A stretch of 64,000 nucleotides of DNA from Uropetala carovei. Taxonomy: Eukaryota; Arthropoda; Insecta; Odonata; Petaluridae. The position numbers were made by a program, and so were the translations under genes. Numbering within the stretch: position 1 is the stretch's first letter; every line of letters begins with the position of its first letter. Where the stretch lies: positions 4,875,001-4,939,000 of the forward strand of contig JAXCHB010000011.1 of NCBI GenBank assembly GCA_036926305.1, read 5' to 3'. This document shows, one piece after another, positions 23,421 to 34,439 of the stretch. The notes beneath the pieces were generated by a model. The model had not been told where the DNA came from. It ran no database searches and saw only the letters and a list, made by a program, of their open reading frames with translations.

Positions 23421-24321
23421 TTTCTAAGTATCGACTTTCGATTAGTAGGCTGTCGTCTCTATAATTTCTCTTTTTGAGAGAGAACGAGGTTTAACTTTGG
23501 TAATCTTTGCATCCTTTGCAATGGCTTTAAGAGGTTTTAGACCTTCAATTATTGCGTAATATTTCCTTGTAGTAGTTTACGCGTGAGCAATTCGAGAGTG
23601 AAACAGGTGTCGCAAAGTCGAGCAGTACTTATGTGGTAAGCGCCTTTATTTCCGGGCGCCATAAGAAGAACTACAACATCCATTTCGACGGATTTTTAGT
23701 TTTTGGTAGAGTTACACAGTCTTGAAATGCTAAATTTCTTTGACACTACAAGATTTTTAAATTAAAAATAATTAGCCAATAAATATAATACAAACTTCTC
23801 ATGCACTTTACGCTGGTTTCTCTCGTTAAAAAAATCGGCGTTAAAATATAAATGCGATTGACCGTTTCATACGTATTATTACGAACAAGTCCGGCTCACA
23901 CAACTGCTTATGGACGATGAAGGCAAAGTGAATCGATTTGGTGGACCATTTTCAAGGAATATGTTTAATTTTGTCTCTTAGTTTACATAAATTATAATTT
24001 TTATACCTTTGTCAAGAAAATAGCAGACTTTTTACATAGACCTTAATTTTTACCACTTCTGGCTCAACGGTTTAACTAAAATATTTGACTTGGTAGGAAT
24101 GTTTTTAGTCATCACATAGTTACTCTAATAATTTTGAGATAAATTTTCATCAAAACTTAATGAAATCTTATCCTTGCAATTGGTTGGATTCATTATCAAG
24201 ATCTAAAAAGTCATATGCAGTTCTCATGGAAGTGCAAACATTTATTTATTGCTTTCAAGCGATTCAGGCAATGCCGACGACAAGAGAACATAATAGAAAG
24301 AAGTAACGTAGGTAATAAAGG
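23421..24321. other. unassigned DNA
   Basis: No gene or repeat boundary was recognised. Confidence 0.35.
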
Positions 24322-24396
24322 GACTTTTGGTACTCTCGACCCCCTGCCATCTACAAATAAGGTGATTTGATGTAGATATAGTCGTAGATGTGATGC
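24322..24396 (+). repeat. LINE 3' UTR tail
   Basis: CGACCCCCTGCCATCTACAA is followed by AAGGTGATTTGATGTAGATA and a GTAGATGTG tail. The order of blocks equals that at 37985-38040 and, reversed, at 3885-3962. Only the extreme 3' end of a CR1-like LINE remains. Confidence 0.6.
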
Positions 24397-25130
24397 ACGT
24401 AATAAAACATTATGTTAAAAATTTCGATGAATCTTCTCGCTGGTTTTCCTAACATATAAATGGACTGACGGAAGCAACAAATCGGATTTAGACTGCCTAT
24501 TAGAGTAAGGCGGGAGGAATGAAATAAATGTGTACTTCAACCAAATAGTATTATTTAAGGAGCTGCTATTAAGCCCTTAAAAAGCCACACGAAGCGCAAG
24601 AAGAGGAATGTCGCCGACTGAAGCGAACTGGAAATACGACGACCTTCAAGCTATAAAAATAAGTTAAAATTTATGGACAGACTGTCTGCTCTACGTTTGC
24701 AAACTAAGAAATTCCGTTACAATAATGCTACGGCGCAGCCAAAAATCATAGAAAATGGTATTCTAGGAATAAATGAACGCTTCTGTTAATATGTTCCGTG
24801 TGGTTAAGGTTTGGCACCCCTTTCAATTAAAAATGAACTCATATAAATTAGGGCAGTTTCTAGCATATTACTATAAAATTGCTTGTAAAATGTTCGCTAT
24901 TGTTAGATTTATTCAGTCGCTTATGTAACTCTGTTACGATTACAAATGCATACGCGATTTCTCAATCTTCATCGTGACTGAGAAAAAATTTCGTGAATGA
25001 ACCCATGCGTCGTTTCCGGGGTTTAAAATCGATCCTCGGGTCTATTTCTAGGGTCAATCTCTAGAAATTTTCAAAATATTGACCCGCCGCGCGTGCCGCC
25101 ACAATTTATTTTATCCAAAGCGTTTATAAA
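24397..25130. other. unassigned DNA
   Basis: Nothing was recognised up to the start of the family A copy. Confidence 0.35.
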
Positions 25131-25842
25131 GAATCGGTACAACATACATTGTACAAACTTTCTCATATACTAATGCGCTGTTTAGTTATCTTTAGAAAAT
25201 GAAAATCGTATGAGCCTGTTTTTAGAAAATCCTATTTTTGTTTTAAAGTTGCCCAAGAATAAACTCTCCTTATATTCATACATTGAGAAAAATATAATAC
25301 GTAGTATTATTATAGATGTATACTCAAGTAACTGTACGAAATTTGATCAAAATCGTTAGAGCCGTTTTTGAGAAAATCGAATTGTTGTTAAATTTGCCTA
25401 GAATAAACTAGCCTTATATTCATTTTTTGAGAAATATGGACTATACAGTACGATTGAAGACGTAAACTCAAGTAACTGTACGAAATTTGATGAATATCGT
25501 TAAGGCCGTTTTTGAGAAAATCGAATTGTTGTTAAAAATGCGCAGAATAAACTACTCTTAATTATTGAGCAATGTCAACCATTTCTATGTATACTCTGCT
25601 CAGTATGATAAAATGCATAAGTACGAGATTTCATTCATTTTCGCTCTACCGTCTAGGCTCCAGCGCCAGTAACAGACAGACGGACAGACAGACGGCATTG
25701 CGAAAACCACTTTTTCGGATTCAGCGACACCTAAAACGTGTATTTCCGTAAAAATCTCGAGGTCGATTTTTTTCGCGAAAACAATACTTTCTCGATACTT
25801 CGTATGGGAAATTAAAAACGATTCTAACAATATATAATACAC
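25131..25842 (+). repeat. dispersed repeat family A, copy 2 (complete)
   Basis: The copy starts TCGGTACAACATACATTGTA and has three imperfect tandem units of about 145 bp, with GAGCC/AGGCC marks near 25212, 25359 and 25503. A 3' module follows, with TCATTCATTTTCGCTCTACC, an ACAGACAGACGG string, GCGACACCTAAAACGTG and CAATACTTTCTCGATACTTC. It ends near GGGAAATTAAAAA. Copy 3 at 27371-28058 is collinear. No coding sequence or inverted ends are visible, so a non-autonomous element is likely but its class is not clear. Confidence 0.75.
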
Positions 25843-27370
25843 TGAAATATGATGCAGGATAGTTTAGATACGGATTAAGTTAAAAGTAATGGTAAAATTA
25901 TTCTGAAATAGAAATATTTTGAAATTTCGGTTATTAGATTTTCGCTTAGAATCTCTTCGAATGTCACCTTAGACCAGTGCCAAAGAATTCCGAACACTTA
26001 TCTGGAGTGATGGACTGTTACGCAAATCGGTATACCCTGGAAGACGTTTGGCCCGATGCCACGACATTTCAAGAGGTTGACGGCGCATTTAGAAAATATG
26101 TGCTGATACCACGTTGCGATGCAAAATTGGTGGAATGTCGCTCCGCCCCATCCTGTGGCGTCGCTCATCAAACGTGACATATTTTCACATATCGCTTTCC
26201 CAACTTTTCTATGAAAGTCACCTTGAGTTAAAGCGGTTATTAGCCCATTAGATTTTGTTAAGTTCTGCGTTTGGAGAGAAAAGCATAATCGTCTCTTTCC
26301 TAAATAGGAGTGTTTAACATGATCATTTTTCTATCTGTAGTTATCCGAGAGCAGTGATGTAAAATTTATTACCTGCATGAAAAAATTAAATGTCAAAAAT
26401 ACTTGTATGAGGAAAAGTTTAAAGGGATGTCATTTCAATTAGGCATTCCAGCCTTCGATAAATTGTGTTAATAGCAAATGAAAAACACAAGCGAAATAAG
26501 TTTAATATTTTTCGTCTTCCACTTCAAATATATTCCTGATTCCTTTAGTATTTTACTCTATGCACTCTAAAATTCTTAAATTTTAAGTATCGTTATGGCC
26601 CAGCAAAGGAAGCGCCAAATTTCAGTGTGCAGCAACCTTGAAAAAATGTCAGAGAACTAATTTTTGGTACTAAGTTTCCAAAAAGTCCCATGAAGCTATT
26701 AACGTTGTTATGTGTACCTTGTGTGTCGAGTGTAAGTTTTAAGTGGAAACGCGCCTTATTAACAGAGGTGACAACATTATTTCCGTTGCTATGATAACAT
26801 TTTCGAATCATTGATAGTGGCAACAATGGTAATCGTCATTTTCTTATACATAGCAACATATAACAATTTTGTTTACTTATTGTTTTTCAATGTGAAAATT
26901 GGCTGAAAGTGTTGTCCATTATCTATAATATTCAGCGTTTAAGAATAATTCATGTGTAGTAGCTGACAGTTATTATTGAGGACAGTTTTGTCTAGCGCAA
27001 TTTGTTAGTAGTATTTTAATCATATTCATTACTCCGTATGGAGAAAGTCGTGCCCTGGACACAAGATTTATTTATAAAAATAAATTGAACAGCACTCAAC
27101 AAAGATAGTGACTTCCACGAAAAGGAGAATTGATGCTAAATGTCAGCCCTTCAAAGACTCTTAGACCGATTATTTTTCTTGGGCAAAACGGGAGCATGTT
27201 GTATCTAATATGTCAAGAGAAAATATCCATTTCAAGGAATACAATATCAATAGACACTATTTCACGAAACACGCTATCAAATTTGACAGCCTCACGGGTC
27301 AGGTGAGAATCAATCGGCTAAATTTGCTATAAAAAAGCATGACCGAGTAATCATTTTACATAAAAACTGT
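25843..27370. other. unassigned DNA between two family A copies
   Basis: A more GC-balanced patch at about 25970-26180 has opposing 60-66 codon frames with no recognisable motif. Nothing else was seen. Confidence 0.35.
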
Positions 27371-28058
27371 AAAAAAATCGGTACAACATACATTGTACAA
27401 ACTTTCTCATATAGTACTAATGCGTCGTTTAATTATCTTTAGAAAATGAAAATCGTATGAGCCTGTTTTTAGAAAATCCTATTTTTGTTAAAGTTGCCCA
27501 AGAATAAACTAGCCCTATATTCATTCATTGAGAAAAATGAAATACGTAGTATTATTATAGATGTATACTCAAGTAACTGTACGAAATTTGATCAAAATCG
27601 TTAGAGCCGTTTTTTAGAAAATCGAATTATTGTTAAAGTTGCATAGAATAAACTAGGCTTATATTCATTTTTTGAGAAATACGAATTATACAGTATTATT
27701 GAAGACGTAAGCTTAAGTAACCGTACGAAATTTGATCAAAATCGTTATAGCCGTTTTCGAGAAAATGGGATTGTTGTTAAAAATGCATAGAATAAACTAC
27801 TCTTAGTTATTGATCAATGTCAACCATTTCTATGTATACTCTGCTCAGTGTGATAAAATGCCTAAGTACGAGATTTCATTCATTTTCGTTCTTCCGTCTA
27901 GGCTCCAGAGCCAGTAACAGACAGACAGACAGATGGAATTGAGAAAACCACTTTCGGAATCAGCGACACCTAAAACGTGTATTTCCATAAAAATCTCGAG
28001 ATCGAATTTTTTCGCGAAAACAATACTTTCTCGATACTTCGTATGAGAAAGTAAAAAG
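27371..28058 (+). repeat. dispersed repeat family A, copy 3 (complete)
   Basis: Collinear with copy 2 along its full length, including the start GGTACAACATACATTGTACA, the three roughly 145-bp units, the ACAGACAGACAG string and the end TATGAGAAAGTAAAAA. Substitutions and short indels separate the copies, so they are not very recent. Confidence 0.75.
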
Positions 28059-28449
28059 GTAGCACAGAATTTCAGTTTATCGATTGAGAGAAAAAGCGTC
28101 GTCTGAAAGGGAATTTATAAAAGTCTGCGTAGGCATATTTATATCTGTTGCATGTCTTGTCAAAAATTCCATGGTAGAGATAAGACCGGTCTTTCATATC
28201 AGACCTTTGCTAGAAGAATAGCGGACACAGGCATTAAAAAGTTAAAAATGTACTGCAAAAGAATATTACTGAAGCGCTCTTTACCACGTTTTTATTTCAT
28301 AAACTTTCTTATGTCTCCCTGTCCGTCTGTGAAACGAAGTGATTACCGGGAAAGTATTGAATGTGGCCCGTGGATTTGGTTGGTTGCCTTAATGTGGATT
28401 TAGTCGTTGGACCGAGTCGAAGAATTCATTCATTGCATCATCGCTGTAT

Positions 28450-28722
28450 TAAGGTATATGCGCACTAGGCGCTAACATAGGGCCTCACAGTTCTAGGGGG
28501 CACAGATTTCAATTGCTTTATAGTGCGATTATTAAAAAGAGGTAAAAACGCTAGAAAAAGCTGGAAAATTACACATATCATTAGTTTTTATTATTTTACT
28601 GTATATTTCTTATTGAAATATAAGTGTCTTTGTGTTTATTTTCGTTTCATTAAATATGAATAGTGGGCCTCCATTCACTCTAGCGCCTAGGGCCCTCAAT
28701 CACCATAATGCGCCGCTGACTG
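28450..28722. mobile_element. possible MITE with imperfect inverted ends
   Basis: CACTAGGCGCTAACATAGGGC near 28463 and the complement of TCACTCTAGCGCCTAGGG near 28675 are imperfect inverted copies around an AT-rich interior. No target duplication was resolved. Confidence 0.35.
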
Positions 28723-29328
28723 TGCTGAGAGGAGAATGATACGAGGCGAGATAATGGAAACTTCATTATAACACTAAGATAAACGCGCATGAATACGGAG
28801 CTTCATACAGTCAGCCGATAGCAGATTTTTGCGTACAAAGATTTCAAGCTATTTTTGGTGGCAAATATACGTGCCCGATAACCAAAGCCACTGCATGGGT
28901 ATTATACGCCCTAGGAGAACTTTCGGTCTTCAACCCGTCAAATATAATTTTCAAAATAAAAGCCATGTATTAGAACAAAAAAAATTCTGTCTCTCTAGTT
29001 AGCGCCTTTTATTTTATAAACGCGCATATGTTTCCGCTCTGCCTCTTCGTCTGTGCATTCTATTAAATTAAAACAGCAATAAAGGGTAGAAAGTTAAAAT
29101 TTTCAGAACTTGTGTGACATTTAACGCCGTATATAGCACTATAGGAGGAAGGTTTTACTTTTTCATATAATTATGTTACTAAGTCTATAATGAATTTGAA
29201 GCTTACAATTCTAAGTAAACCTCAACAAATAAAACCCGCCCTTTCATATTGCGTCAGCAAATGAAGTTCCCATTTTCCCTAATGGTTGCACCCAGAAGCA
29301 GATTTAATGGTTTGAGAGGCTCCTAGGC
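28723..29328. other. unassigned DNA
   Basis: No gene or element was recognised. Confidence 0.35.
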
Positions 29329-29556
29329 CAGGGGTTTTTAAACAGGGGTAGACCAAAAGTATTTAAGGGGTAAGCGAACGTGTTAAGGTTTATAATTGTT
29401 CTTCTTACATCGCCTATCATGCACGACTTCGGAATCAAGAGTTGTGTTGTAACAACTAAGAATAACGTTATAAATCATAACTACGCCAAAGTGTTGTAAA
29501 TCATTAGTAATTTTAAAATATAATAAGAGGTACGCGATCATTAAAAATGCTCTAAA
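29329..29556. mobile_element. decayed hAT-like MITE
   Basis: The left end CAGGGGTTTTTAAACAGGGG is a typical hAT MITE start. GAGGTACGCGATCATTAAAA near 29526 is a plausible mirrored end. The right boundary and target duplication are unclear. Confidence 0.4.
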
Positions 29557-29587
29557 GGTATGAACATAGATACAAGATAAATAAATA

Positions 29588-29609
29588 AATATATATATAT
29601 ATATATATA
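29588..29609. repeat. (AT)n microsatellite
   Basis: About 11 AT dinucleotides in an uninterrupted run. Confidence 0.9.
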
Positions 29610-29969
29610 GTTATAGATACAAAGTTAACATTTTTTCAGTATTTGTGTGATCTAATAACACCGCAGAAGAATATTTTTTGAAAAATCTGGGAGTGCCAGG
29701 GAGTATTTTCTCGGAGAAAACGGATGGCTTCAGAAGGCCCTTTTTTAGTAATGTACATTGTTAATATTTTAAGGCCATAGAGCCGGCGTGATGAGGTATA
29801 CGTGCTACGCATAGGGGACCCGAAAGAGGGCCTCCTAAATTTTCATTGTACTATAAATTATCGTCATCGATAGCTGTCACGTCATATTTTTACATATCGA
29901 TACAGATAAATGGGCCTCGTTTGGAAACAGATTCGAATACGAAAATGACTATCCGATGGCCATCTTGTG

Positions 29970-30341
29970 TTATAGTCGATCCCCCTTCGGAAGTCTCTTG
30001 GCCTACTTAGAGCAAGTAGCCAATCACGAACGTTTCCCCTTCCATCGCCCCTCTCAACTTTCGTGCGGAAGAGCAGATATCGGTGCGCGCTGCCAGCTCT
30101 TGCTCAGCTGATATACTACACAGTTTCTAAATAAAATACTTCCCATCCTTCTTTTTGATCCACAGCAAGGAAACGGCGGTAGATACGGCAACGCAGTCCA
30201 ATGCGATCTCTTCGAGAGCAGGAGTGAGACTGGTTTCCTCTCCACTACCTTCCCAAACAAACAGTCTCCTATTGGCTGCTGCTAACTCGTGTACGCCCAG
30301 TTTTCGAGGCCATCAGAGTTCCGATGACGGACCGACTATAA
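29970..30341. mobile_element. MITE family B, copy 1
   Basis: The ends TTATAGTCGATCC and, reverse-complemented, TTATAGTCGGTCC continue as diverged inverted repeats of about 33 bp ending in TGGCC. The interior matches the reverse complement of 46136-46450 along nearly its whole length. Shared strings include CTTAGAGCAAGTAGCCAATC and CTTCCCAAACAAACAGTCTC. This copy carries an extra stretch of about 55 bp near 30115-30170. An open frame with SSRAGVRLVSSPLPSQTNSL is common to both copies; shared descent explains it. The superfamily is not identified. Confidence 0.65.
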
Positions 30342-30599
30342 GAAAGGTAGAAATTATGTGGCGTCTATGTTTGCATTGGGCAACGGCCAAATTTTGTCAA
30401 GTGATGCGTCACTGGGTGTGTCGAGTTTCGGACGCTCTGAGACATCAGAGGGTTAAAATTCCCTGCCCTTTCTAAGGCCTTTCATCGAAGAAGCATCGAT
30501 AGTATTTGCTGCTGCTTCATGCATTCAGCGTCTAGCTAACAAGTAATTATCAGGTTAGTGCAGGTCTGCCAATTACGTAGATTTAAAGAAGCCAATTGT
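30342..30599. other. unassigned DNA
   Basis: Nothing was recognised between the MITE and the hAT remnant. Confidence 0.3.
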
Positions 30600-30810
30600 A
30601 ACATTCTTTCGTTTCTTTTCGCCTAAATTGACATTTAAGAAATTTCTAGCAAATAGGAGATATGTTCATTGTGGATGCAATAGATTTGGAAATGAAATAA
30701 TTATGTTGCAAAGCGATGTAGAGTTGAAAGCAAGATACAACGATTCAAATTTGTGAAACTTGTTTCATCTAAAAAAAATTCAACTATAAAAAATTTGCCC
30801 TGCCATTAGT
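30600..30810 (+). pseudogene. hAT transposase C-terminal fragment
   Basis: A frame around 30660-30760 reads DMFIVDAIDLE, then after a small gap LQSDVELKARYNDSN. This corresponds to MFTIDATDLENEIIMLQSNL at 32370-32430. It is the same hAT transposase C-terminal region, frameshifted and stopped, with no ends visible. Confidence 0.6.
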
Positions 30811-30929
30811 CATTAAATTATAAACCTATGTATGGGTATAAATATACTTTTTACATTAATTACTGAGAAAATGGCTTTATCATATAATTATAATAATAAA
30901 TAAACAAAAATTCAGTTTTAAGCGAAATG

Positions 30930-31262
30930 TTTAAGAAAAACTAAAATTTGACAGGAGTAAACCGCTACTTCCGGCAAACCGATTGTTATCAAAAGATCTT
31001 ATAATCTTAAGAATACTTATAAAATCATAAATATAGAATTTCATGCTGATCCGATGAATAGTTTTTGAGTTAGAATGCACGCAAAATATCTGTCTCACAC
31101 ATACACACACCCACACACAGACATCATTGAGAAAACGGTCACAAAACGTGTTCAGGGGACCTCAAAACGTTTATTTCCGTTGAAATATCGAATTCGATTT
31201 TTTTCATGAAAACAATACCTACTTACTTTCCCTATACTAAGTATATGAAGAAAGTAAAAAAG
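30930..31262 (+). repeat. relative of repeat family A with CA-rich insert
   Basis: The end module is recognisable: TTGAGAAAACGGTCACAAAA, CCTCAAAACGTTTATTTCCG, GAAAACAATACC and the terminal GAAGAAAGTAAAAAA. The body differs from copies 1-3. A CACACA-rich tract lies at about 31095-31122. It may be a sister subfamily sharing the 3' module. Confidence 0.5.
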
Positions 31263-32156
31263 AATTCTCATTTTGCGTTTATTAATAAACCTCAATAAAT
31301 AAAACGCGTTTTTCAAATTTCATCAGAAACGGAAACACCAGTTATTTTCAAATGTTTACGTAAATTTCCGAAATCTGCGACCTCCTCTCCCTCCTTTACA
31401 TAAATATAAATAAATTAAATTAAAATTAATCTTTTCACGACGCAAAAGATTTAATGCCAATACATCATTCAACAAACTTCAGAGTTAGCGATCAAACTGC
31501 GTTTTCATAATGTAACACGGTATTTTCATTCGAAACTTGGTATTAAAAACAGAACACAAAACCCAAAACCCAAAATCAATCAAAAATTATTTTTTAAATA
31601 ACTCACCGCAGTTAAGCAGTTTTAATGTGATCTATATCTCTTTTCAAAACTAAATTAAACGAACTTACGTTGTTGGTGCTACGCAAACAAAACGAAATTT
31701 TACTATTGTAACGGACCCGTATATATATTTTTTTAAATCCTGCTAAAAGACAAACTTATAGACTGACTAAAATCATTTGTCACCAGTTGAAACTTTCCTG
31801 AAAATATTTGCTTCCAAGCTCTTCTCATTGTTTGAAAATTTTTCGAACGGACGGCGAAGTGAAAACATTAGCGATTAAAAAGAAGCTCCAAAAAGACGGA
31901 TCAAAACAAGAACCACTGAATAGGGCGATATCTGACGTAACTCCATAATAGAGGAATAAGTATCATTTGGAATTAAGCAAATTGTACAGTTTATAAACTC
32001 GTTGTATTTCGACAAAATTAAGGTACGCGACCAGCTTCGGAGAATGATCTTCACCATCAGGTTTTGCATCATCTGATCGCAAGTGTTATAAGCAGGAATG
32101 GTTTAGAGAGGGGAGGAATGTGTGAAGGAGTGAACTGAGAGAAATTATATGAGAGG
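31263..32156. other. unassigned AT-rich DNA
   Basis: No gene or repeat was recognised. Confidence 0.35.
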
Positions 32157-32164
32157 ATGTAGGG

Positions 32165-32928
32165 CGGGGGTGCCCATTACGTCATCCGTGGGCGACCGGT
32201 CGCCCTTTAGGAAGATTGAAGTCACCCGCGGAGGCAGCGAGGTGCTGGAAATTTTTTAAATGGAATTCGAAGAACGTTTTCTAAATTTTAAAGAACTCGA
32301 GACCTTTGTAACATTTTTTCATTTTCTATCGCCGAAATTGACATTGGAGAAATTTGTAGCAATATAGGAGATATGTTCACCATAGATGCAACAGATCTGG
32401 AAAATGAAATAATTATGTTGCAAAGTAATTTAGAGCTGAAAGCGATATACAACGTTTCAGATTTTTGGAAACTTGTTTCATCTGAAACATTTTCAAATAT
32501 AAAAAACTTGCATTTATTTTGAAAGCTTATTTTCCTTCCACTTATATATGTGAATTGATATTTTCTAATATGAGCTTAATTAAATCGAAAACCAGAAATG
32601 CACTCACAAGTGAACATCATGAAGATTGTTTACGCCTCTCGGTTTCGGGTTACAAGCCCAATCACCAATCACTGGCTAAAAGTATGCAGCGTAAATGAGT
32701 CCACAATCGTTTAAATACAGAATAAATTTAAATACATAAATTAATCACTTATTTATTTTGTCGATTTTAATAAGTGGTGTACCACAAACGCTATCTTTAC
32801 GGTAATTTTTGTGTTTAACATACCTATTGCTAGAATATCCTATGTATATATTTAAAAAATTTAGTAGCCCGCAGGACAATTTAGAGAATAAAAGTAGCCC
32901 TTGACATAAAAATGTTTGGGCACCTCTG
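32165..32928 (+). mobile_element. internally deleted hAT element with 8-bp target duplication
   Basis: The left end CGGGGGTGCCCATTACG and the reverse-complemented right end CAGAGGTGCCCAAACATT match hAT ends of the CAGGGGTGCCCAAA type. Flanks ATGTAGGG (32157-32164) and GTGTAGGG (32929-32936) agree at 7 of 8 positions. A transposase C-terminal fragment occupies the centre. Confidence 0.8.
32350..32710 (+). pseudogene. hAT transposase C-terminal region
   Basis: The translation gives MFTIDATDLENEIIMLQSNL, then ELKAIYNVSDFWKLVSSETF and SNIKNLHLF. After frame changes come KPEMHSQVNIMKIV and a YASRFRVTSPITNHWLK-like end. This follows the C-terminal segment of hAT transposases that leads into the dimerisation domain (DFWKLV, YPNLK, SKYRNALTDEHLDDCLR in relatives). 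The N-terminal BED finger and the catalytic core are missing. Several stops and shifts show it is dead. Confidence 0.7.
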
Positions 32929-32936
32929 GTGTAGGG

Positions 32937-33212
32937 GATGTACCGCAGAGTTCTTTTGAACTCAAACCCACCCGAACCCGACATATTTGAAAGGTCATAA
33001 AACGAATGAATAAAGTCATCGTTCTCTGAATTAAATAAATAAATGAAATAAAATAAGAAAATTCAAATTGAAGCCTTTCTTCTCCTTAAATATCCGATTC
33101 ATCGTTCCACGTAAATCGAAAAATTTTTTCCTATATATTTTTCGGGTGACCCGAAATTAAAACTTTGAACCGAACTCGACCCGGTCGGTTCGGGTCGGCC
33201 ACCCAATGCAGG
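32937..33212. repeat. possible hAT-like remnant into which the SINE inserted
   Basis: Opposed ACCCGAACCCGACAT (about 32970) and GGTCGGTTCGGGTCGGCC (33183-33200) blocks flank an AT-rich core with GGGTGACCCGAAATT. They look like parts of a GC-rich-ended element, but the ends were not resolved. Confidence 0.3.
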
Positions 33213-33519
33213 GTTGTATATTGTTATTGTGGGACCTCACTACCAGCGCTAGTAGGCTTCTCAGTCTAAATCACAAAGCAAGGGAGGAGATAAACCCGGT
33301 GCCGGAATTAGCCTACTCTTAACGAGAAACACCAAAGGGGACCAACGGATTTACGTCCCTTCCGAAGGACGGAGCGCTGATTCGCGTGCTCTCCTCTAAA
33401 AACGCAAATAGGGGACCGCAGAGCCCCTGAAAAAAACCCTACTTTCGCAGGATTCGTACCCGGTTCGGTGCTCAGCGTAGCAGTCCAACGCCCTCGCCAC
33501 TACGCCACAGCACGGCACC
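33213..33519 (-). repeat. tRNA-derived SINE with 11-bp target duplication
   Basis: Read on the minus strand, the 5' end has box A TGGCGTAGTGG (plus-strand 33497-33507) and box B GGGTACGAATCC (33450-33461), the internal polymerase III promoter of tRNA-derived SINEs. The body includes ACGTCCCTTCCGAAGGACGG (plus strand), a block I associate with arthropod SINEs. CCCAATGCAGG occurs on both sides (33202-33212 and 33520-33530), an exact target duplication, so this copy is comparatively young. Confidence 0.85.
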
Positions 33520-33549
33520 CCCAATGCAGGCTTCTGATGTACCGATAAG

Positions 33550-34400
33550 GGGTAATGTTAGGTAGGAGGGGAATACCAAATGAGGAATAAGGTTTTGGGG
33601 AGAGAATGGGGAGTGAGATTGAGGAATGGAAGGGAATAGAAGAGAGACAGCTGGGAGTGGGATGGAAAGAGATTGACATTTACTATGCTGAACCTATGGG
33701 ATTGGAGGTGATTTAACAATTCAAATTGTTCTAAAATATATACCCTAAGCCATTTATTTACTGGGTGAAGAATTTTGGGGATAGAGTTAGAATTGTGTTG
33801 GTTATCTAGAAGATGTTTCGCAAAATGTGACATGGGGGAATAGTTTCCTAACAACTTTTGTGTTACTTGACTCTGGTTTTGAAATTTCCTTTGATTTGTT
33901 ACATATAGGCCACATTACAATCCCTGCACTCCAGCTTGCATGAACCAGATTTGGAAAATTTATTGTTTTTATTTATTCCCTATGGAAAAAGTATCTGCGG
34001 GCTGACGCTCTTGTAGAACTGATTAAAAATATTCTTTCGGAAAATGGTTGGCAGTGAGATAAATTACTTGGTGGATAGTAGTTATTATGCTTGGCGGGAA
34101 AGAGATTCCAATGATGGTCAACTATCTTTGTGCATGGATTAAAAGGTTATGGAGTAGTTTTCTTGAGTCAATGAATTTGACAATCGCCAATTCTTTCGCG
34201 AAATTGATGGCTGAGAGAAGGATACTTAATAATCATTGGGTAGTGAGTAGAATTCTGCCTGTTTTTGTGTGTTTGGTGATTTGAGTATCGGTATGCAAAA
34301 GATAGAGAAGTTCTGTGGTTGGATATAGTTGTTGTGAGGTTGAGAAAGTTGAGGGAATGGTTTAACTTCAAATCATGAGTGTAAAGTAGATAGATAGGGA
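33550..34400 (-). pseudogene. Penelope-like element, RT thumb and GIY-YIG region
   Basis: On the minus strand the order is ELLYLLHTDTQITKH, then INFAKELAIVKFIDSRKLLH (family NFNKELAIIKTIA, after the RT palm), then a Cys-containing stretch with CRDCNVAY (family CSDCNVAYIGQT, the GIY-YIG core). Next come LLGNYSPMSHFAKHLLDNQ, SIPKILHPVNKWLRVYILEQ and FELLNHLQSH. This is the C-terminal half of a PLE: end of RT, linker, GIY-YIG endonuclease. Frames change several times. The longest piece, 33558-33854 (98 codons), covers the end of the nuclease domain. The copy is inactive. It is separate from the RT piece at 4140-4700. Confidence 0.8.
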
Positions 34401-34439
34401 GGATCCCAGAACCAGGCCTTCAATTTAAAAATGAAATAG

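Noticed and set aside
30155..30475. 106-codon frame containing SSRAGVRLVSSPLPSQTNSL, also found at 46084-46278 on the minus strand
   Set aside because: The shared peptide is explained by both lying in copies of MITE family B, and the frames diverge outside it.
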